Shown here: piece after piece, positions 1-11,473 of the stretch
Numbering within the stretch: position 1 is the stretch's first letter
How the letters are laid out: every line of letters begins with the position of its first letter
Source: Styela clava
Taxonomy: Eukaryota; Chordata; Ascidiacea; Stolidobranchia; Styelidae
Direction of reading: 5' to 3'
NCBI RefSeq assembly: GCF_964204865.1
Contig: NC_135259.1
Span: forward strand, 9,248,974-9,312,973
DNA length: 64,000 bases
Notes under the pieces: generated by a model
What the model was told of the DNA's origin: nothing
The model's database searches: none
What the model saw: only the letters and a program-made list of their open reading frames with translations
Translations under genes and position numbers: made by a program

Positions 1-180
1 CATTCGAACCCATAATTTGAACCCATGACATTTGCACCTGCATGCTATTGCACCTATGAAAATTTGCACCTACGGATATTTGAACCCATACCAATTACCA
101 ACCCTAACCCATGAATTTAAGCACCCACATATAGCTTAAACCCGCGGATATACGGGTGCAAATGTATGGGTTCAAATGTG
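1..180. repeat. Degenerate GAACCCAT / TTTGCACC minisatellite
   Basis: The first 180 bases repeat short variants of TTTGAACCCAT and TTTGCACCTA about every 12-25 bases, with no reading frame. It is probably the edge of a longer degenerate array that starts outside the window. The unit is too diverged to fix a period by eye. Confidence 0.6.
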
Positions 181-2850
181 CTGTCACCGCTTAATCTCAT
201 CAAGACATTCTCATAGAATTCAGTTACTAACTCTAACACTGTCATGGTTGGTTTGGGCCTAGGTTAATACTGATATCACTGAGATCCCACACGCTGAGAT
301 CGAATACCAGAGTGACACAAGAAACTTTTATAGTTGTCTATCTTGCACTGATACACATACATATTAATACAATATCAGTTCATTTTAGGATTTTATCGCT
401 TTCCTTGATTGGCCACACACTGGGTACGCGGTGATGTGAGAATTAGTCGGTTTTCTTCATTTTTACACGTGTGGTAGTAAAAATAAGTTAGTTCTCTCAA
501 AAGCTTGCGTGATTCAAAATCTAGTGTAACTGCTGTGACTCATTGAACTATCGTGTCACTATTGTGTGCAGCCCATTTACATTGCCATGCAATGTAGTTG
601 TCTAAAAAGTAAGCATAATTCCCCTCAAGTAGGCAATTTTTAAAATGAAGTCATCACTAGCGTATTGTGTGATGTTACATGAATGGCTTTCTGTGCGGTG
701 GGAATTTTTTCATAGTATCACATATCTAGCAAACCTGATGTTGAACCAAAAGCGAAATCACGCATTATTCTAAACTTAAATAACTGCTGTATTAATGCAA
801 AAATACCGAAGATGATCTGCAAATAATAATATTGCATTACAAATCGTATTTGCATTTATTATATATTACATCCTATTTACGAATAAATTTTTTGATAACA
901 TAAAATATCACATAATGACTGGCTACAAAGAAAGCTAAAGGATGATACTTTGTTGTGTTGGCCTCTGCTGAGTTTTAAATATTTAACCCTACCAATATTG
1001 TTCTATCCATCTAATAATTCCACGCTATAACCTCAAAATATGCATGAATGTGGCAAAAGCAAGAATGATTTTTGTTACCGTAAAACATTAGCAATAATCA
1101 GAAACAATCTATAAAAATACGCTATATTGAATTTCATTTGCGAACGGATTATACAAGCAGAAACTGAAAATTTGTGGCCCATATTCCTGACAAACCATCC
1201 TGCCAATAATATTCCTACTTATACGACAGTGTGAATTATCCAAAACTTATGATAATACATTTCTCTGAGCATATGTCTCGAAAGTTATAACAAAGACGGA
1301 ACTCCCACACGACAAGTAGTCTATTCTGCGACGCATCATATCTCGTCGCACGTCTGAATTCCCGATGTTAACCGGAACTGAGTTAGCTGGTGGTTTCTAT
1401 GTGCTCACAAGACGCTTATAAATAGACTGAAAGGTTCGTACTGACTGAATCAATGCTTCAATGGCTTCATCTTGCTACGGTTGGTTGCGCTGTTCAAATA
1501 TTTCTGTGTAACTAAGGGTATCCATTATTTTATAGCTGACTAGATGTCATGTTACGAACGCATTATCAATTGTATAATGATTTGTATGAAAATTTATTAT
1601 TGGTTTTCTGTCGCTCTGCCTGCTGTGGTGTGTGTCTCAAGTTACATTTCAAAATCAAATATATATATCATGACGGATAAATCATTATTAACATATTATC
1701 TTAATTTGATATTACATTCGTTGCCCTTTCGTCTGCTACAATTTGAGAACATAGTTCTTTTGTATCAAAATTGGATACGTATTGCTCATTATCCACTTAG
1801 GTTGAACTGGTTAAAACATTGTGGATTGTTCCAATGAGTTTCCGGATTTTAATGTAAATCTTCGTCATCTATATCAAATTCATAATCAGTATTATATAGT
1901 TCAATATGGGTTAAAAATATACAGACTATAATATATTTTGTTCAGTTATATACTTATATTAATATATATATAGAAACTACAATATAGTTAAATTTACATG
2001 TAGAAAATAGAAGACTTCATTTCCGGAATAAATACATATTGTTGTACCTGTAGTAAGCTCTATACGAGAATATGAAAAATCGACCATATATCATTTCGAT
2101 ACTTAAATAATAATTCCTATTGAATATTAATTTTAGTGAAAAAGTTCCAGAAAATATTTTAAATAAAACATTGCAATTGCTATTCAATCTCTAACGTAGA
2201 ACATAAAAAAAGAATAATTGCCATTCCACAAATTAAAAAGTAACCACATCTGTATTTGGTACATCTTAATTTGCGTATTTACTTGTTTCGACGTCATTAT
2301 TTAAGGATTCAAGAAGTGCCTGGCAAATCATCGTCTGGCAAATCATCGGAGTTTCCAATTTTTTACCAAGCTTTTAGGATTCCTCATAGTTATTGTACTT
2401 ATGATCACTTCAACTTTTTCATCACAATGTCTAAAAGACAGTTCTAGAAAACACAAGAAAATAATGCCAAAATGGTTGTAAAAGAAAAGGGAGATGCTTA
2501 TGAATTTTCTTTGAAAAATTCCAGATCAAGCAATGTTCAAACCTGCTTAAGCTCATGTTCTTTTCATTTATATTTTTTTTTTCATATTTAGTTGAAGTGA
2601 CGTTTACTAAATATCGGATTTGTTAATTTTGCCCCGGATGAACAAAATCCGCCAAGGCAAATTTAATGTTTCATAATGTACAGCTATTGTAAATAAAAAT
2701 ATTATCCCAATGCTTTTTTGCTGATGGCACTGTAAAAAATTCAAAGTACATATAGAAAACAATGGTTACTTCTACAGCGTGGAAATTACTGCATCAACAG
2801 TCAGTATAGTGATAGAGCAAGTGTTCCCTTTTTAGTTTAGAAGCGAGAAA
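181..2850. other. Intergenic, no gene seen
   Basis: AT-rich DNA with only short unconvincing open frames on either strand, the longest about 97 codons at 1544-1837 and without family resemblance. I see no splice-bounded coding exon, RNA gene or clear transposon end here. Confidence 0.5.
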
Positions 2851-3185
2851 AATGAATCTATGTAAGTTTTTGACAATGTTTATATTGTGTATTGATTATA
2901 ATATTTCATATTTTACTAAAAATAAATGTGGAATTTTCATGCAAAATCACTTGGAATTTTTTCCATATTCATTGACTGACCAAATTTCTATTTGAATATC
3001 TATGGTAAATTCAACAATGAATCAATGTAAGTTTTTGACAATGTTTGTATTGTGTATTGATTATAATATTTGATATTTTACTAAATATAAATGTGGAATT
3101 TTCAAGCAAAATCAGTTGGAATTTTTTATATATTCATTGACTGATCAAATTTATATTTGAATATCTATGGTAAATTCAACAATTT
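2851..3185. repeat. Two-copy tandem duplication, 165-bp unit
   Basis: Copy 1 runs from 2851 to about 3015 and copy 2 from 3016 to about 3185. Both begin AATGAATC and end GGTAAATTCAACAAT. They differ at roughly a dozen positions, so the duplication is fairly recent. Non-coding; it lies about 500 bases upstream of the lipocalin start codon. Confidence 0.85.
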
Positions 3186-3704
3186 CATTTTAAATCTATT
3201 GAAGTACGAGCGATTTAGTCTTACAATTCCTAATTTAGAATGTCATTGCGACATATAGTTGTTTGCAAAAAGAGCAAGAAACGCGTCAAGAAACGCGTGA
3301 CACGTTTTCTTTTATCAATTGTTTTGAATTATATGTAATATTGAGAACGAAAAAAACATAGAATTTCGTCACTCCAATTGATATGTTTTGTGTATCGCAC
3401 TCATTATTCTTGGGATGTAATAACAAATATGAAGTGAATTAATTAAATTGAATTAAATAGATAACTGAAATCTCAAACAAATATATATTTATATGATCCA
3501 GTCAGGTTTCAGTTGTATCGTGAAAGTCACTCACAATTAAGCCTAGAGGTACAACATGCATCTGAAGCACGTTCGCTTCTCACTGAATATGACATACTGC
3601 TTTATGACAGATACATACAAAACAATGTTACCTTTTTGCGGTTATAATCCGGTTAAATTGGCAGATGAAGCCTGTACTGTGCATGTATACTGTGAACGAT
3701 CACT

Positions 3705-5660
3705 ATGTTGGAAGTTTTTGGATATACATTGCTGGTCATTCTGATAAATTTTACAAAAAACTGTGCGTCATGTGGAGATACACAGTGTATCAATATCAAT
3801 TGGACGAAGGTAATAGCTATATATAAAAATAAAATAAAAAGATAGATATTTGTACTTGAAGCCATTTTTGCACTGATATAGATTCAAATAGGAGTAAGTT
3901 AATTTTAGATGCAGAGTTCTCATGCTTTCGATCATAAACTTTGATTATATTTATTCAGATTCATGAGACGCAACCATGGTACGATGTTATAGATGTTCCA
4001 ACTCCTGAAAAGACCGTAGGTTGCTGGGACTTCGTTAACTTCACATTTACTGAAGGCGGCAGCTCTTTAAAATTTACCACGAAGGAAATTAAATCCGGGT
4101 GAGTAGTTGGTTATACAGAAGAAAAAAGTCGATTATGGCATTTTCTGAAGATAGAAAATTAACTTTTATCATGAAATTATCCTTTTATCGTTCTATGTAT
4201 ATAAGATTTATTGATATCACATCTTAATAAAGCCAGTTGAAACAGCTCCAAAGATGAGCTACAAAAGATAAATATTTAAAGCTTTACCAGCACTTATTTG
4301 AGCCACAACCCTCTGTATCTGACAGTAGACAAAAGAAGAACCTCCTGAAGTATGCGCACCAAGATGGCGCACATCCTGAACTCAGGTTGAGTACCAGGTT
4401 AGGGTTCAGGTTATGCGACATCTTGGTGCGCATACTTCAGGAGCACCCAAAAGAAATATATGACGTTAGTCTTCAAACTTCCATCGTATTTGTTGAACAA
4501 TAATAAGCTTCTCGATATTTTAAGCGAAGAGCATGATCTTCACCTCCAGAGAAAAGAAAATGATTGCAATTACCATATACAAAACAGTGATAGTAAGTTA
4601 AAATATTTTGATGAGTACAACGTCAACGGAATTGATTTTTTTGAAAAATTGTAGAACCGTGAAAAAATAAAAAATTTCATTATTTAAATTATTTTATTGT
4701 ATTTTAATGCAGAAATCACTACACTTCACGCTTGCCTATAATCATATAATATTGCTCATACTGGATATGCATGTATGCATCATATATTTTCTCAGGCTGC
4801 ATCTTGAAATTTAATATTATTTCTGCAGAAAGGCAGTTTAAACAGATTTATCAAGAATTCAATCAGGTACAATCGGTTTCAACATCAATTCAAGGTTGGT
4901 AGATGTTATATACTCTTTGCGTCACCATCGGAGAATAGTTGTAAAACCTGCAATCAAGACTCAATCAGAGTACTTACAAACAAAAACAACAAAATTGAAT
5001 TTGTGAAAAACTTTGAAACAATTTAAAACAGAATTTTCAAAATTTTGGAATGCAAGCGATGGAACTAGTGGTGCAGAAACCCATTTGCGTTTGTTATTGG
5101 ACACGAAATGTACATATAGATCGTTTTGTTGTGATGTTGTTGTTAGAATTATTTTTCATTTTATTATTGTTATTTTCAGATATTAACGTAGAAGCGCAAC
5201 AAAATTTGGAAGCGGGATTTTCGTTCATCACTGACTACCAAAATTACTTTATTATAATTAATTGTCTTGAAAAAGGTAAATTATGCATACAAATTTTAGT
5301 AAATATTGCTAACCCTAAGTCTGCAATGCCAAATTTTAAAAAAGTTTAATAAATACTATTAATGTATTTTTCTTTTGTTAATTGTGCTGTACTAATTAAT
5401 GGTGGATCTCATTGTTGCAAATATATTCGAATTTTTTTTTAATAATTTCTCTAGATACTTCGCCAATAAAAATTAACTCATCGTGCATTTATTTTAAAGA
5501 TTGGACAGCCTTTGTGAAAGCAAGAACTCGTCAAATCACTGCACTCCAGCTTCAAATGATCTCAGATGCTTTGGTCAATCGTGGTTTTTACTCCCCAATC
5601 ATGACATTGAAAAATTTATGTGTTGATACAAAGGACCAATCAGATTTGGTTATTGTTTAA
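3705..5660 (+). CDS. Apolipoprotein D-like lipocalin, five exons, secreted
   Basis: Exons: 3705-3809, 3959-4098, 4441-4592, 5180-5275, 5455-5660; 232 residues. Every intron is GT...AG and reading phases (0, 2, 1, 1) agree at each junction. Residues 1 to about 20 form a signal peptide with a hydrophobic stretch (FGYTLLVILINF). The mature start is Cys-rich (CASCGDTQC), followed by the lipocalin first conserved region QPWYDV at 41-46. The second region, ITDYQNY (149-155), matches the TDYENY motif of apolipoprotein D and insect Lazarillo proteins. The third, KARTRQI near 186-192, is the conserved Arg region, followed by a C-terminal helix and a Cys. Length is normal for the family. Lipocalins are extracellular beta-barrel carriers of small hydrophobic ligands; the ligand here cannot be read from sequence. 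The exon 3 acceptor lies in a MITE arm. The start codon is inferred from the signal peptide. Confidence 0.87.
4342..4443. mobile_element. Palindromic MITE abutting lipocalin exon 3
   Basis: The left arm 4342-4366 and right arm 4419-4443 are perfect 25-bp inverted repeats (left arm begins CTCCTGAAGTATGCGCACC). The centre, with AGGTTAGGGTTCAGG, is also largely self-complementary, so the whole 102 bp can fold into a hairpin. I see no clear target-site duplication. The right arm contains ACTTCAG|GAG, which is the splice acceptor and first bases of lipocalin exon 3. Confidence 0.85.
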
Positions 5661-6441
5661 AGAATTAGAATTTGCATTCAGAAATTTTCATTCGTGAAAG
5701 TTAAATTTATTACTTTACTTTTAAAATGATATTCAGCTGCATTTTTTGAAACAAATATATTTGCCTGATTTATTGGCATAAATATTTTATTGAATTAATT
5801 ATCGAAAAATCGGTTTTGGGTTTGAACTTTCAACTTGATTAGTAATCGATATGTCGGTACATTATCATTTATACACCAGTCAATTTGATCGAACTTCCAT
5901 CGTAGAAGCCATGGTTGGAGATAACCTACTGCTTATTTATGCTGCAACGATGGTTTGAACACTCAAATAGAATTAATGCTGGCAGATAATTAAGTGCGGT
6001 CCCTTGCAAAATCTACTATTAGTCTGACCCTGAATTAGTCTCAATTTCACTAATTGCTAATGTTATTGATGTATAGAAAGATTTTGCTTCACGGATGCTT
6101 TATAAACTATTCCTTATATAACTATCTGTTCAGTGTGATATATGGGAAGTTTATAACATTGTTGTCCATGCCGATAGTGTTTCCCGGACTTTCCGGTTTC
6201 CTTTACCAAACACACAGCTCTGTTAACCCATGATGAGAACCTCTAAGGACGAAATACCAATAATCCAGTATTGTAACTTGGATAACACGAATTCTCACTA
6301 AAAACAATACTTTTTACTTGACATTCAAAAAACATATAGTGCTATGTAGTTTTATTAGAAACATTTTTTTATAATTTTCAGAAGTTCACATGAAAAAGTG
6401 TGATTTGACTAGCAAGTTATTGCTTTTACTTAAACTAAAAT
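5661..6441. other. Spacer between lipocalin and transporter genes
   Basis: The 3' ends of two convergent genes face each other across about 780 bases. No coding exon or transposon end is seen. Several AT-rich stretches could serve as polyadenylation signals, but none can be assigned with confidence. Confidence 0.4.
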
Positions 6442-9400
6442 CTACATTTTTGTTTCCGTATAGTAATCATTTTCTTCTAACGTTTTACCTCCTTTCGTGT
6501 GATGCCGTTTCGCTTCTATTATCATTGCTCCGAAGAATATTGCGTTGGATACTGTGCACCCAAGTATCAAATACATAACATTGAAAGGATCTAGTTGAAA
6601 TAAGAATCCTCCAAACGGCAGAAGTATCATGCTACCCAAGGCTTGTCCTGCTGAGAATATAAAAATGTAATGGCCAGACATATTGGTGTATTGTGAAGTC
6701 CACGAAACTCCAGCAGGGTAGATTGTTGCTTGAAAAAATCCGAATAGGAATGTTACAGCCCACGTGATGCCAGCCACCCACTCTCCAAATATACATACAA
6801 TTATCATAGAAGCTATAGTTCCACACAAGTCTACAATAATTATAGTCTTTGGTTTGAATTTCGTCATCAGATATATTCCAACCAAACGTCCAGATCCAAA
6901 TCCAAGCCAATAGAGAGAGTTTATCCACGTTCCGTTTGTAGGCTAGAAAAGAGAAATAATGTTTTGTTTTTAAACTAAATGTAACAAGATTTTAGCTAAA
7001 AGGCAGTAAAAAGTATACGGTTCAGACTGAAAAAGACCTGAAAAGGGTTATATCTTATTTCAAAAATGGTCAAAATATTGAAGTAAAAATAAAACACCGT
7101 GTTACTTTTCATATTTCTATACTTTTATTTTTAATCACATTGTGTCAAGTCAATAATATTTTTATAAAATAAGGGGTGTCTCAAAAGTAAGTATACACTT
7201 TTAATTTTGATTTACTTTTCAGGTACTCATCATAGAGTGTTTATTTCTTCATAAAACTTAGTATGGATAAATGGTAAAATTTTGGTATTGTTTGCATTTT
7301 TCATCAACCCGTAGAATGACAAGAAGATTACCCCCAAGAAATGACGTGCAGGATTGTTGTTTGGCAAAAAGCATATAAATCGGTAAGGAAAACTCAGCGC
7401 CTCTTTAACGGAGAATTTAGAATTCATTCGGCTCTGAATGTTTTTCTCAGAGCGTCTTCCTGATATTTATGTATCAACTACAGATCCAGTATCCATAAAT
7501 TTACGATGAATTGCATGTATTGTTCGTCGTGTAGGGGCCAAATTAATTCCAAATTCTCTGTTAAACAGTTTGCCTTACTGATTTATAGGCTTCTTGTCAA
7601 TTTTGCACCTCATTTCTTGGGTTGTTCTCCTCGTCATTCTGTGGGATGATAAAGAATGCAAACAATTCCTAAATTTTACTACTCATCCATACTATGTTTT
7701 CTTAAGAAATGAACGCTCTATAATGAGTACCCAAAAGGTGAATCAAAATCAAAAGTGTATACTCACTTTTGAGACAACCTTTATTTTAATAAAATACTAA
7801 TTATCCTGAAATATTCCAACTTTTATATTTACCGTGAAGCATAGTTCCGAGCAAATTGAAACCGAATAGATATAGCTTTGATAAGCAGTCTCTCCAGCCA
7901 CACAAAAAAAGTAGTAGATGCATACAAGAATAAATAGAACAAGAACTTTTGATACTCCTTCTTCTTCCCGATCTTCTGTTACTTCATCTTTAGTTTCCCT
8001 GAACCCGATTATTGATAAATTAAATTTTCAGTTAATAAAACATAAAGATATCAGGAAAAATATTTGAAATTGTGTAACAAATTTGTTTTCTAAGTTAATT
8101 TCGATAAGTTAAATAAATTACAGCACTTGCATCCATATTTGCCTCATTTACACTTCTATGCGTATATGGGCAAATAAAATATTATAGTCTCGAGTGGATG
8201 TAATAAATTATGAATGCTTGAGGTACGTATTAATGACCACACAAAATTTTTAATCATAATCAAAAAATAAGTTATTTCTAAAAAGTCTTCATCTATCATT
8301 CGAGCTTGTAATCAAAGTTTGTATTCTCATTTAATGAAAGTAATTTAGAAATTCGGATACATATCGTTTTATTACCATCGAGTTATTTTTAAAAGCATCT
8401 ACCTGACTCGATCTTCCACTTTCAACAATCCCAACACAACAAATATTATAGTAACAACCACAAGAACAACTCCACATATTAGATATGACCAAACAATTGG
8501 ATTGACCCCGCTCGTTTCCGCATCTGTCGACTATCCATAAAAAAAATTGTTTGGTATCATTATAATAGCACGTCAATATAAGACGAATGATATATATTTG
8601 TTATATTTAATTCGACTAATGAGATGGAAAAGTTACAAAAAATTGAACTATAAATCCAGCTTTTGTTAAAAAGATAAAATGAAGAAAAAAGTTCACTGAC
8701 GCGAACTTACCCCATAATTTGGTACTGTGCTGTTATTTGCTATTGTCTGTACAATTTTGCAATTGTCGCTATCTTCAGGACATATCTCTTGCTGGTCTTG
8801 CTCTTTCAGAAATGGTTGTGCTACGTGAAAAAAAAACAATAATAACAGGTACACTTCTGGCTAATTCATTATAAAATAACGTATTGAAGAATATTGTCTT
8901 GTAGAAAATACACGATGTTACTTTAGTGGAATTTTCTTTTCTTTTTCCTGCACAAACTTTGACTCTCAACGAAAAAATATTTTTCTTCATTTTATATATG
9001 TAAATGATAATGTTACATTTACTTTGGTTCAATATATTAATTCGAGTTTATTTCTCATTTAATTGTTCAGCTCAATTAAAATTACTTCTTTGAAGTTTCT
9101 ATACCGAGTATATATAAATATCATATTATATTACCTATCAGAGGGGCAAAAAACGCTCCCACTGCTATTGTAAAATGGTATGCTGCAATATGTGGTCTCG
9201 ATTTTTCTTCTCCCCAAATTTGTAAAACCAATGCTTGCATTCCTGTGAAGTATAGTCAGTTTTTCTTACTTTTGAAGGAGTATACGGAAAATACTGCGGA
9301 ATTTACCCCAAATCTGAGTTTGCAAATTGTAAAGTATTACAAATTTTGTTCATTTCTCAGATTAGTTGAAAATGAATAGGATATTTTTATTCAGTTAACC

Positions 9401-10939
9401 TATTTTAACTGGATGAATTTAAAAATATATTCAGAGTTAAAAGATTGTTGCACTGGCCAGTTCTTCTATCCACTGTTTATGGAAGACAAAATACTTTAGT
9501 GTCGCCAGAATGTATATTGGTATAGGGTTAAACTAAAATTTATCAAATAATATTATTTTTACCTGCATCCAAATATCCGAATGTTATGCCTCCTATTAAC
9601 ACGACTACGACAAGTAGCCATAGATCAACGACCCATGGTGTTGCAGTTACCATCAATGCCAAAAGAAAGCAGGTCGCACCTATAGAAACAAATAGCAAAG
9701 TTTCAAAATATGTGTATTCTGTGAGCCACGTAACCCAGGTCAATATAACACACTTATACTAAAAAGTTTTCTTTTGACCGAAATCAATTCAATACTTAAA
9801 ATCTTAGAATATCGAGATTATATTTCTCATTCCACGACGAAAAGAAACGTAAATGATCTATTACTTGATCTATTTTTACACATGCCCTATACATGCAGCC
9901 TGTAAACACTTGCAGGCATTCGCTTTCTAAATTACGATCCAACGGTACAGATTGTTGCTGTTTGTTCTAACTGATGCAATAGAGATAGCCTCGATGTGGT
10001 GTGTAATTGTTTCGCTCAAAACAGAAAACTTGGATGTCAACCTGTTTAGTCTATTAAACTTGCCAAAAAGTGAGAAGTTAAATGTTATAGTTTCTCTTGA
10101 ATAATAGAAGCACCCTTTCGATACATGGTCGAGAAAACTCACATTATGTATCTTCAAAGGAAGTTGTAGTTATGATATCTGTTCCAGGCGAAAGACTATC
10201 ATCTATTACATCTTTTAAAGGTACAAAACTTGAAAATACATTCAAATTTTGAAAAAGTTTTTATTCTTTTTTTAGCGTAATACTGGATGCAATTGTCAAA
10301 AATATATTTACCAAAACTATACACAGCGTTCACTCTTTTCATTATAAACCCGGTAGCGATTCCTCCTGCCAATACGCCAGCAGATCGACCAGCAAATAAC
10401 CATGATACTGTGCTAACCTCTTCGCCAACGTTATCCGCAAGAGAAAGAAGTGTTGGTCCGTGTATGGAGATAAAAAGTCCCTGTTTCGACATGTTGAAAA
10501 CATTAAATCAAAATATTGCAAATTTTGCCATCGACTTTCAAACAGAGCCTTGTCAAACCTTACTGGTATCAGAACAAATTATCATTGCTTACTTAATTAT
10601 AAAAACCAAATTCAATATCGAAACAAAATTTTACATGAATGATACGTTTGAATAGAAAAATTCAGAATAAGAATATAATCAATTATTCAGAGGTTCGAAT
10701 ACTTCATTTGTCAGTCATTACCGCATTATGTATATACAAATGACATTTACCATAAAATAAAAACTATAACTTTGAAATTAGTGTATTTTTGAAAATTTCA
10801 GATAATTTCTGCATGGGACATATGTGAATCAAGAACATTATATAAATAGCTTGTTCACTTTATTTTTTCCTATGTTGTTACTCATGTTCGTCACTTATTT
10901 CTTAGTATTGTTATACATATTTATGCATACATCATAAAT

Positions 10940-10978
<39 letters not shown>

Positions 10979-11473
10979 CAACCATAGATATCACAAAATA
11001 AAAAATAAACATCTCACACTTCCGATTCTTGCCAACGAAATTGCCATGACTAGAGACCAAACCCATCCCCAGTGTGTTTTCAAGTCATTTCCGTTTTCAT
11101 CTGTTTTCCCATCTTTATCAGATGAAGTATCTTAAAAAAGAGCAGCGTGATTCACCAATTCAATAAACCATAAATACATTTGACTTATTCGAAGCGTGTG
11201 ATATGTACAGAATAAAAACTTAGGATATATATGTATATGAATATTAAGCATGCTTTGTTTTAGGTGGAATTTTTACCAAGATAAAACTGAATTGATACAA
11301 TTATAGAATATACTGCATTGATAGCGACCATCACTACCTCTTTATTAAACTGGCACTTCATTTAAATATCATCAATGGAACTGTCATAAACAATTCAGAA
11401 AACTACATTCTGAATTTAGTGGAGTTATCGGGGGTAAATAATACAATCAAAACTCACTTTTTTGTGTGTCCAT
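6442..11473 (-). CDS. MFSD4B-like major facilitator (sodium/glucose-type) transporter, nine exons
   Basis: Exons in reading order: 11473-11458, 11130-11018, 10480-10312, 9718-9563, 9242-9135, 8820-8711, 8530-8403, 7998-7833, 6942-6442; 488 residues. All junctions are GT...AG and all phases agree. The N-terminal half has a short acidic cytoplasmic start, then a first helix leading into HGPTLLSLADN and the SWLFAGRSAGVLAGG loop, the pattern of MFSD4A/MFSD4B (NaGLT1). IWGEEKSRPHIAAYHFT and VGAFFAPLIG correspond to the conserved helix 4-5 region. A Cys- and Asn-rich extracellular loop lies in exon 6, and an acidic cytoplasmic loop (EVTEDREEEG) in exon 8. The C-terminal helices end in a hydrophilic tail, EENDYYTETKM. 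About twelve membrane segments are expected. NaGLT1 carries glucose with sodium, but substrate here is inferred from family only and MFSD4A is an alternative. The last intron holds a fold-back transposon. Confidence 0.88.
7172..7781. mobile_element. Fold-back Tc1/mariner-like element in transporter intron 8
   Basis: Two arms of roughly 250 bases each are inverted copies (about 75% alike by eye). They start AGGGGTGTCTCAAAAGTAAG on the left and, reading inward from the right, AAGGTTGTCTCAAAAGTGAG. Flanking TA dinucleotides fit the target duplication of the Tc1/mariner group. On the minus strand, around 7573-7450, the core encodes a helix-turn-helix remnant with REFGINLAPTRRTIHAI followed by DTGSVVDT and then a stop, resembling the DNA-binding start of mariner-type transposases. 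No catalytic domain remains, so it is non-autonomous. Confidence 0.7.
10944..10977. repeat. (TA)n microsatellite, 17 units
   Basis: Uninterrupted TA dinucleotide run within intron 2 of the transporter gene. Likely length-polymorphic. Confidence 0.95.

Noticed and set aside
4800-4872. Possible extra lipocalin exon after TTTCTGCAG
   Set aside because: In the required phase it hits a stop after three codons, and exons 3 and 4 already join in phase.
5050-5179. The ATG at 5050 as a gene start
   Set aside because: The stretch is intron sequence read through into lipocalin exon 4; the exon begins after TTTTCAG at 5179.
10941-11135. Frame beginning MYIYIYIYIY
   Set aside because: It translates the TA microsatellite and antisense of transporter exon 2.
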